Source: Hemerocallis citrina
Taxonomy: Eukaryota; Streptophyta; Magnoliopsida; Asparagales; Asphodelaceae
Reading direction: 5' to 3'
DNA length: 64,000 bases
NCBI GenBank assembly: GCA_017893485.1
Contig: CM030361.1
Span: forward strand, 312,089,784 to 312,153,783
Shown: positions 56,744 through 64,000 of the stretch, piece after piece
Numbering within the stretch: the stretch's first letter is position 1
Layout: the number at the start of each line of letters is the position of its first letter
Notes under the pieces: generated by a model
Database searches by the model: none
Told to the model about the DNA's origin: nothing
Seen by the model: only the letters and a program-made list of their open reading frames with translations
Program-made: the position numbers and the translations under genes

Positions 56744-59577
56744 ATGGATAGGGCTCAGTCTGGCTCGTCGGCGTCGACCTCTGGGGAGGGGCCGGTAGGC
56801 GAGGAGGAGGTTGTACACAATGTGAAGCCATTGCGATCTCGGAGGCATTTCGTGGTGGAAAGCAGCGATTCTGAGGAGGGGGGCAGTAGTTCAGACGAAG
56901 TCCGGACCCTAGGGTTGGCTTCCGGAGAGGAGGGTGGCTCCGAGGGGGATGGCTCCGCAGGGTCTCGGAATCCGCCCGTTCTGGGGCGTTTGTCTACACC
57001 TTCGCCGGAACGGACCAAGAGGAGGAGGGCTCCGAAGAAGAAGGGATCGAGGGTTGGCGGCCCGAGCGACTCGGTGATAGGGTCGTCTGCACAACCCCAG
57101 TCTTTCCGTCGCTACCCCGACGATCTCTCGGATAAGGAGTCCTCGGGGGTCCAGCCGTCGTCGTCAAGTCGGAAGAGGTTGAAGGTGGACGCATCCCCGA
57201 CCGTTCTGGAGGCAAGCGACTTGGGGGCTCTGCAGTTGGCCTACTACATAGGGCCCAGTTATGAGCTTATGCTGCCGAGTTCTACTCTTCGGCCGACCGA
57301 TCCCCTGCCGGATAGGTATTGTATCTTCCCTGTGGACGCCTTTATCTCCGGCCTGAGGCTGCCCATCCATCCATTCGTTCGGGAGGTGTTAAATTGGTCG
57401 TCCCTGGCGCCGATGCAGTTTGGGCCGAACTCTTGGAAGCAGATCATCTGCTTCGTGCTATTGTGCGAGGAGCAGAGGGTACCCCTGCGGCTGAACGTGT
57501 TCCGAGCGATGTTGTTGATTGGCTCCTCGACAGAAGGAGTATACTATATCTCGCCTCGAGGTAAGGCGAAGGTTGTCCACGGTCATCCAGATTCCATCAA
57601 GTTCTGGAAGAAAAAGTATCTGGTGATCCGGAGTGAGGATCCTTGGGCTATCCCTACTCGGTGGAACCATTCTAAGCCGAGCTACGCAGCCCCGGGGCCG
57701 GGGGACTTGACGGCGGAGGAGTGGAGACTCGTTGAGCGTCTCCGCCTGTCGTATAGCATCAATTGGGGGAAGGTGACGGAGGCCCATCTGGCGAGCGTCG
57801 GACTGAGCCCTAGCCCGGCCGTGCCTCGTGCGTGGTTGTTTCTTTCTTCTCACTCCTCTTGTACTTTCTTGCTCATTTGTTCTTAATGGATCTTTTTACA
57901 GAAATGGATGAAGAGTCGATTAAGGCGCTGAGGCTCGCCGTGAAGAAGAAGAAGGCCGAGAAGAAGGATGTCGTGGCGAAGACGACCGAGTTGTCCCATG
58001 TGGTCTCCGAGGCCCCCATTCAGCCGAGGGTGAAAAGGACTCGGTCGGAGACGGGTGGGGACGCGGTGGTCCAGGGGGGTCCGGATCAGGGTACGGCCGC
58101 CGACCTTGATAAGGGGAAGGGTCCCCTGGTGGATCCCGGACTAGAGGAGAGACTTCGGCGAAGGTGGGTGCCGGATTGGTCGATCCGCGAGGGTGATTGC
58201 CTAGTCCGGGAGCGCCAGGCCGTGGAGGTTGCAGATAAGCTGGCGACCCCTCGGGACCGTTCGGACATGAAGTCCCAGACCCTGGACGAGGCGTACGTGC
58301 GTCTTGCGCAGGCCACGGTGCTGGTAAGTCAATCGAACCCCCTAGCTGTCGGGTTATGTTGTTTAAGAAAGATTTCTTAGTAGTGTCTGGCTGTGGCAGG
58401 CGACCGTGCAGGGGGCCCATGTGAGGGGCCTCTACGAGGCGGCGTTGCAGCGAGAGCGAGACCGGGCTGACAAGGCCGAGCAGGAGGTGACGGAATTGAA
58501 GGGAGAGCTCGAAGGCTCTCGTAAGAAGGAGGCGGAGACGAAGGCGGCTTTTGACAAGGAGAAGGAGGAATGGGCGAAGGCGAGGGTGGCTCTGGAGGAG
58601 ATGTCGGAGAAGGAGAAGAAAGAGGTGACCGAGTCGTGTCAGATCCTGGTGATCAAAGCCCAGGATAGCAGTTATGCAAAGGCCCCCAGCCATGTGAGGC
58701 ACTTTTATCCGACTATCGACCTGTCCAACCTCGAGTATGATATGGAGATTGAGGGGACACCGGAGACCCCTGGCGGACAAGGGTCCGATGATAAACCGGT
58801 TGCCGACCCCCCTACGGATCCGGCTGACATTGAGGTGGGAAAACCAGCTGTATAATTTTTGTCCTTCTTTTTCCTTCTCTCGATTGTATTTGCCTTCCGC
58901 GGACTGGCCACCGCATTTTTTGTATGGGGAAACTGAATTTATAAAAAGAGGGTTTTTTGGCTGGCTAAGTGTTCCAACTTTGAAGAATTTCTGAACCTCT
59001 TTGCTTATATGTCTTGAGTGGGCTGGTTCTCTTGTAGGTTACGGCTCCCCCTCCTGAGGTGGACCCCCTTCGTTCCGACGTGGCGTGGCTTCGGGGCAAG
59101 GTTGAGGCCTTAGAGGCCACTTTGGTTCGGTATCGAAAGAGGGCTCGCGACACTGATGCGGCCTTCCATTATTACAGGAACAAGTCTGAAGCCCTAAGTG
59201 AGGAGGCGAGCCGGCTGAGGAGGGCGATGGTGGATCGGGAGCTAGGGGGCGTTGGTCTTGGATATACCATGTCAAGTTCCTTGGTGCAGAGGCCTTCCTC
59301 GGAGAAGCTACTTCGCGACGTGATAGTGGAGAAGGAGATGGAGATACACCGTTATAGGACTATGTTGGGTGTTTCGACATCTTCCTCGAGGGGTCGGCGA
59401 GCAGAGGGGGCTCCCTCGGCGTTGCAACTGATGGAACGCATGCGATCCGTGGATGCCCAGAGCTCCGTGGCCGGGGTGTCGACTGTGGCAGAACCGAAGG
59501 ACCGTCATGACGAAGAGAGAGTTCCAAGTCGTTTGGTCGGAGTGATTCCGCCCTTCGCCGGATCCGAGGGGCCCTAA
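56744..59577 (+). CDS. Antisense accessory gene of Tat element 2: Transposase_28-like domain plus coiled coils, four exons
   Basis: Exons are 56744-57827, 57902-58323, 58400-58849 and 59038-59577, with GT...AG introns of 74, 76 and 188 bp in phases 1, 0 and 0. They give 831 aa. An acidic Ser-rich N-terminus holds basic clusters that may be nuclear signals (KRRRAPKKKG, about 92; RKRLK, about 143). Residues about 158-361 form the 'putative gypsy type transposon' domain (YCIFPVDAFISGL, GLRLPIHPFVREVL, PNSWKQIICFVLL). Exon 2 is Lys/Glu-rich at its start. Exons 3 and 4 form coiled coils (RDRADKAEQEVTELKGELEG, AWLRGKVEALEATLVRYRKR). No stop or frameshift is needed, although pol in the same element is broken. 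Intron 1 is not a multiple of three, so splicing is needed here. Function unknown. Confidence 0.78.
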
Positions 59578-59663
59578 GTCGGCGATTCCCTTTAGTTTGA
59601 GATGAGTGGAGTGGTCCTGTAACGGTATTTGCTTGTTTTCTCCGCACAAAATAAAAGAGTATG

Positions 59664-59669
59664 AATAAA
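59664..59669 (+). terminator. Polyadenylation signal of the antisense gene, Tat element 2
   Basis: AATAAA lies about 90 bp after the stop codon at 59577, with another AATAAA-like site at about 59650. The pol stop of the opposite strand is only about 330 bp further, so the two genes converge tail to tail. Confidence 0.5.
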
Positions 59670-59998
59670 GCTTTCTTTTCCTTCTTTGCTCTCGCTAGCG
59701 GGGTGGTGAAGGGCGGTGTAGGCGAGGTTGGGCTCCGCCGATTCGTGAGGGATCGATGCGGGGCGACAGGGAGACCTCCGGTCCGGAGTTGGGTCGAACC
59801 TGCCGAGGCGTTTGGGGATGAGACCTGAGTGAGAACCCAGGTGCCGCCCCCATTGCCCGGTACTGGGTCGGAGTTGCCGAGGTTTTTAACTTTTGACAAA
59901 AAGAGACTTCTTTTATACCAGACAGGGGGGGTCGCCGAAGCGGCCCTTTACACATGAATGTTTACAAAAGTTTTAATTTACTTAAGCCATGCTAGAAC

Positions 59999-62900
59999 CT
60001 AAGCTTGCCCTCCCAGGAATTTCATGAGGTGCTCAGCGTTCCAGGGTCGGCTGATGGGTCGGTCGTTCATATCCGTCAGTCAGTATGTACCAGGGCGTAC
60101 AGCCTCGACTACGCGGTACGGGCCTTCCCAGTTGGGAGCCAGCTTCCTCTTCTTGGTTGGATCAGAGACAGATAGCTTTCGCAAAACCAGGTCCCCTGCC
60201 TGGATGCTGGTGGGGCGGACTTTCTTGTTGTAAAATCTCTCGATCCGTTGCTGATAAATGCTCCTTCGAACCGCGGACTTCTCTCGTACTTCGGCGACGA
60301 GGTCCAGGTTAGCCCTCAGGGCGGACGCATTGTCTTCTTCATCGAAGGCTAAGATCCGGGGAGAAGGCAATCCGACCTCGACGGGGATGACTGCCTCGGT
60401 CCCATAGGTCAGATTGAATGGCGTCTCCCCCGTGGGGATCCTCTGTGTGGTTCGGTGTGCCCATAGTACGCTGGGCAGCTCCTCAACCCATAGCCCTTTG
60501 GGGGAATTGTCAAGGCGCTTTTTGAGGCCGTCGAGGATTTGCCTGTTCGCATTCTCCGCTTGGCCGTTAGACTGAGGGTGGCAAATGGCGGAGAAACGCT
60601 GCTGGATGCCGATGTCCTCACAAAAAGATTGGAAGTTCTGCCCTTGGAACTGGGTTCCGTTGTCCGTGACGAGGACTCGGGGGATCCCGAATCGACAAAT
60701 GATGTTCTTCCAAAAGAACTGTTGCACTTGGCGCTCGGTGATGCTGGATAGTGGTTCGGCTTCGATCCACTTGGTGAAGTAGTCGATGGCGACAATCAGG
60801 AATTTCTTTTGCCCTACCGCTGGGGGGAAGGGCCCCACAAGGTCCATACCCCACATGGCGAAGGGCGTAGGGCTTGCCAGGGATCGGAGGTTGGCTTGAG
60901 GAAGCCTTTTGATAGGGGAGAATCTTTGGCAGGGGCCGCACCTCTTGACTAAGTCTTGTGAGTCTTGGAGCATGGTGGGCCAATAGTACCCTTGATTCAG
61001 GGCCTTTCGGGCAAGTGTCCTACTCCCCATGTGGCATCCGCCGATCCCCTCGTGCAGGTCTTTGAGGGCGTAGCTGGCCTCGTCCTTGGCGAGGCAGCGG
61101 AGGTATGGTTTGCCGTCGGCCAAGGTGTACGAGCGCTTGAAGAGGATGTTATCGATCATGACGAACCTTTCAGCTCGGATTCTGATTCGTCTGGCCTCGG
61201 CTTTTTCTTCAGGAAGCTCGGCCCTGCTTAAGAATTTTCGGATGGGAGTGGTCCAGTCATCCGGGCTGGTCCCCTCTTGCACACACATCGCTTCCGGCTC
61301 TGGGCTACTGATGCTTGGCTTCAAGAGGACCTCGACGAGCACCGTACGATCGAGACCCTCGAAGGAAGAAGAGGCAAGTTTGGATAGCGCATCGGCTTGG
61401 GCGTTCTGTTCCCTGGGGACTCTGACAACCGCAGCGCCGTCGAAGAACGCCAAGAGTCGTCTGACTGCCGCCAAATACCTCATCATTCGGTCGTCACGGG
61501 CTTCGTACTCTCCGGTGATTTGATGGACCACGAGCTGAGAGTCGCTAAATGCCCGGATTCGCTTGGCACCGGCTCGGTGGGCGAGGGTCAATCCGGCGAT
61601 CATGGCCTCGTACTCTGCCTCGTTGTTGGAGGCTGGAAAGTTGAGGCGCAGGGAGTATTGAAGTAGGAATTGGTCGGGGCCACGAAGGATGACGCCCGCC
61701 CCACTCCCCATTTCGCATGACGAGCCGTCAACAAAGACCTCCCAGGTCGGATCCGATTCTTCTATGTCAGGTTGCTCGGAGACGGTGCATTCAGTTATGA
61801 ACTCGGCGAGGGCCTGTCCTTTAATGGCCGCCCTGGGATGATAGCTAATGTCGAACTGGCTCAGCTCGATCGACCATTTGACTAATCGGTCGGAGTTTTC
61901 GGGCTTGTGGAGGACAGTCTTCAGTGGTTGGTCGGTCAGTACTTGGACGGAGTGGGCCTGGAAGTAAGGTCGAAGTTTTCGGGCTGCCATAACCAGGGCA
62001 TAGGCCACCTTCTCTATCTTCGCGTATCTCGTCTCGGCCGGGTGCAGTACTTTGCTCACATAGTACAGTGGTTTCTGAACTCCTTCCTCCTCTCGGACGA
62101 GGACGGCGCTGAGGGCGCAGTCCGAGGCGGACAGGTAGAGCCAAAGCGGCTCGCCTGGCTCGGGCTTGCTGAGGAGAGGCGGGTTGGCGAGGTATTGTTT
62201 CAGCTGCTCGAAGGCTTCTTGTTGATGGGTACCCCACTCGAAGCCTCCTTTCCCGCGCAAGGCTTTGAAGAAGGGGAGAGATTTCTCCCCTGACTTGGAG
62301 AGAAAACGGCAGATTGCCGCCAACCGACCTGTGAGCCTCTGAACCTCTTTGACATTCCGGGGCGGGGACATGTTAATGATGGCCTGTATTTTTTCGGGGT
62401 TTGCCTCAATGCCGCGCTGGCTGACGATGAATCCTAAGAACTTCCCCGTGGAGACGCCGAAGGCGCATTTAGCCGGGTTGAGTCTCATGTTGTGGCGTCG
62501 GAGGACACCGAAGGCTTCCTCGAGGTCGGCGACGTGGTCCGGCCCAGCCCGGCTCTTGACAAGCATGTCGTCGACGTAAACTTCTACGTTGCGGCCGATC
62601 AGGTCCTTGAAGACTCTGTTGACGAGTCGCTGGTACGTGGCTCCGGCGTTTTTCAGCCCGAAAGGCATAACACGGTAACAATAAAGACCTTGGTCGGTGA
62701 CGAACGAGGTCTTGGAGATGTCTGGTGGAAACATCCGGATCTGATTGTACCCCGAGAACGCGTCCATGAAGGACAGCAGCTCGTGCCCTGAGGTCGCGTC
62801 TATTAAAGCGTCGATGCGCGGGAGGGGGAAAGGATCTTTCGGACACGCTTTGTTAAGGTCCGTGAAGTCAATGCAGATTCGCCAACCCCCTGTCGCTTTC

Positions 62901-64000
62901 TTCACCATGACGACATTGGCCAACCACTCGGGGTAGCTGACTTCCTGGATGAATCGAGCGGACAAGAGCTTGTCCACTTCTGTTTTTACAATTTGTTGCC
63001 TCTCCGGGGCGACTTTGCGCCTCTTTTGGACGATCGGTTTAGAGTCAGGGAGGACGCTCAATCGGTGCATGATCAAGTCTTCGGAGATCCCGGGCATATC
63101 GGAGGGCTTCCAAGCGAAGAGATCAACGTTGCGGCGGACGCAAGCGATGATGCCCGTCTTCAGGTCTTCGGCGAGTGAGCAGCTCACCCGGAACCATTTT
63201 GACTCATCCTCGGTGTCGAATAGGACCTCCTCCAGCTCGTCAACGGGCTCGGGGGCGGGGCCGTCTCTCTCGGGTTCGAGTTCAACGGCGCTGAGGGGGA
63301 GTACGCCCCCTCCCCCGGTGGCAACGCAACATGACCGTGCGGCTTCGATGCTGTTTCGGACGAAGCTGACCCCTTGGGGGGGGGATTTGAGTTTCAGATG
63401 GTGGGCCGAAGGTATCGCCTAGAGGGAGTTTAGCCCGGGCCGGCCGAGGATGGCGTTGTAGGCCGCCTTGACGTGGATGACCATGAAACCCAAGGACTCG
63501 GTCCTCTTGTCAGGGGCCGATCCAGCGGTGACGTCGAGGGTAATCATTCCCTCCACTACGACCGGGACGCCCGAAAATTTGAGCAACGTGCATCCTGCTG
63601 GTTTGAGTTTCCCTCTGGATAATCTGAGACTTTCGAAGGTTCTGAGGAAGAGAATATTTACCGAGTTGCCGTTGTCAACAAGGATTCGGCGAACCTCACA
63701 ATTGGCCATGTGGAGGCTAACGACGAGGGCCTCGCCGTGGGGTAGGTGAACTCCTTCGGGGTCCTCTCCTGAGAAGGAGACTGGCCGCGGTTGTAGCTCG
63801 GGAGAGGGGCTGTACTGAATAGCGTTTGTCTCCTGGGTGAAGGTTCTTTGGGAAGTATCGGATCCTCCCCCCACCGGCCCCCCGTGGATGTAGTGTAGGG
63901 TGAATGGCGTATCCATGGATACCTCGGATTCGGGATCCTGACCCTGGGTGCGGTTTGGGTTAGGGTTCGGGGTTGATAATCCCCGGTTCCTATCACCTTG
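59999..64000 (-). pseudogene. gag-pol of Tat element 2, with two in-frame stop codons, 5' end outside window
   Basis: One minus-strand frame runs from the window edge to a TAG at 59999-60001, broken only by TAG at 63419-63421 and TGA at 60080-60082. Readable parts are a gag tail, protease (LVDNGNSVNIL, about 63690), reverse transcriptase (YVDD, about 62567-62578), RNase H, and the Tat-type second RNase H (FVDGSSC, about 61729). Integrase follows with D, D and E at 60842-60844, 60662-60664 and 60554-60556, the same D-x59-D-x35-E spacing as element 1. The first stop separates protease from reverse transcriptase, and the second removes the last 27 codons. No frameshift is seen. Both stops differ from element 1 by what could be single-base changes, so the element is not old. 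Confidence 0.92.

Larger units (their letters stand above)
54716..64000 (-). mobile_element. Second Tat-lineage Ty3/gypsy element (Tat element 2), reverse orientation, partial
   Basis: The order from right to left is gag-pol on the minus strand (64000-59999), a plus-strand spliced antisense gene (56744-59577), an 88-bp array (about 55650-56430), a polypurine tract and the 3' LTR (55505-54716). This is the same architecture as Tat element 1, with a diverged sequence. The 5' LTR and most of gag lie beyond the window. Confidence 0.88.

Overview
This is a plant nuclear window, most likely from an angiosperm and probably a eudicot. The evidence is a PPR gene end, a type I MADS-box gene, intron-bearing gene relics, AT-rich intergenic DNA, and dense plant LTR retrotransposons, Helitrons, hAT and foldback elements. 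I see no rRNA, tRNA gene, CRISPR or bacterial signal. Only two ordinary host genes look intact over the part visible: the 3' end of an E-class PPR gene (3-587) and an M-alpha MADS-box gene (26436-27113). Other host-like sequences are relics: a GDSL lipase/GAPDH composite (15331-17128), a small PPR piece, captured HSP101 exons, and an unrecognised two-exon fragment.

Layout. 1-7270: PPR 3' end, then AT-rich DNA with a 479-bp inverted-repeat element and a larger terminal-inverted-repeat element containing two head-to-tail Helitrons. 7271-14858: a solo LTR (family TGTCACGCC...TTACA) split by a Helitron and by a decayed 3.6-kb hAT element. 15-19 kb: composite pseudogenes and a small solo LTR. 19934-24075: a Helitron with an RPA-like gene remnant and captured HSP101 exons. 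24-28.9 kb: a LINE tail, a mini-Helitron, foldback elements, the MADS gene, a gene fragment and a SINE with a 17-bp target duplication. 28900-46637: a second solo LTR of the same family, split by a complete 14.9-kb Ty3/gypsy Tat-lineage element (29992-44891) with a 5-bp target duplication and LTRs that read identical. 48.7-54.2 kb: a dimeric tandem array split by a TGCAACACCCC...ATTACA element that itself contains a SIRE-like solo LTR. 54164-64000: a third LTR of the first family, split by a second Tat element in reverse orientation, which runs off the window.

The most interesting system is in the two Tat elements. Each has gag-pol on its sense strand (intact in the first, two in-frame stops in the second). 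Each also carries, downstream of pol and on the opposite strand, a gene that I reconstruct as four exons. The first exon encodes the domain known as 'putative gypsy type transposon' (Transposase_28-like), and later exons encode charged coiled coils. All three intron phases (1, 0, 0) agree between the two elements although the proteins are strongly diverged. Both genes have a TATA box 150-200 bp before the ATG and a pyrimidine-rich leader. Near them lie tandem arrays: four hairpins with unlike but self-complementary stems in element 1, and an 88/176-bp array in element 2. This suggests a maintained, independently transcribed, spliced accessory gene in these retrotransposons.
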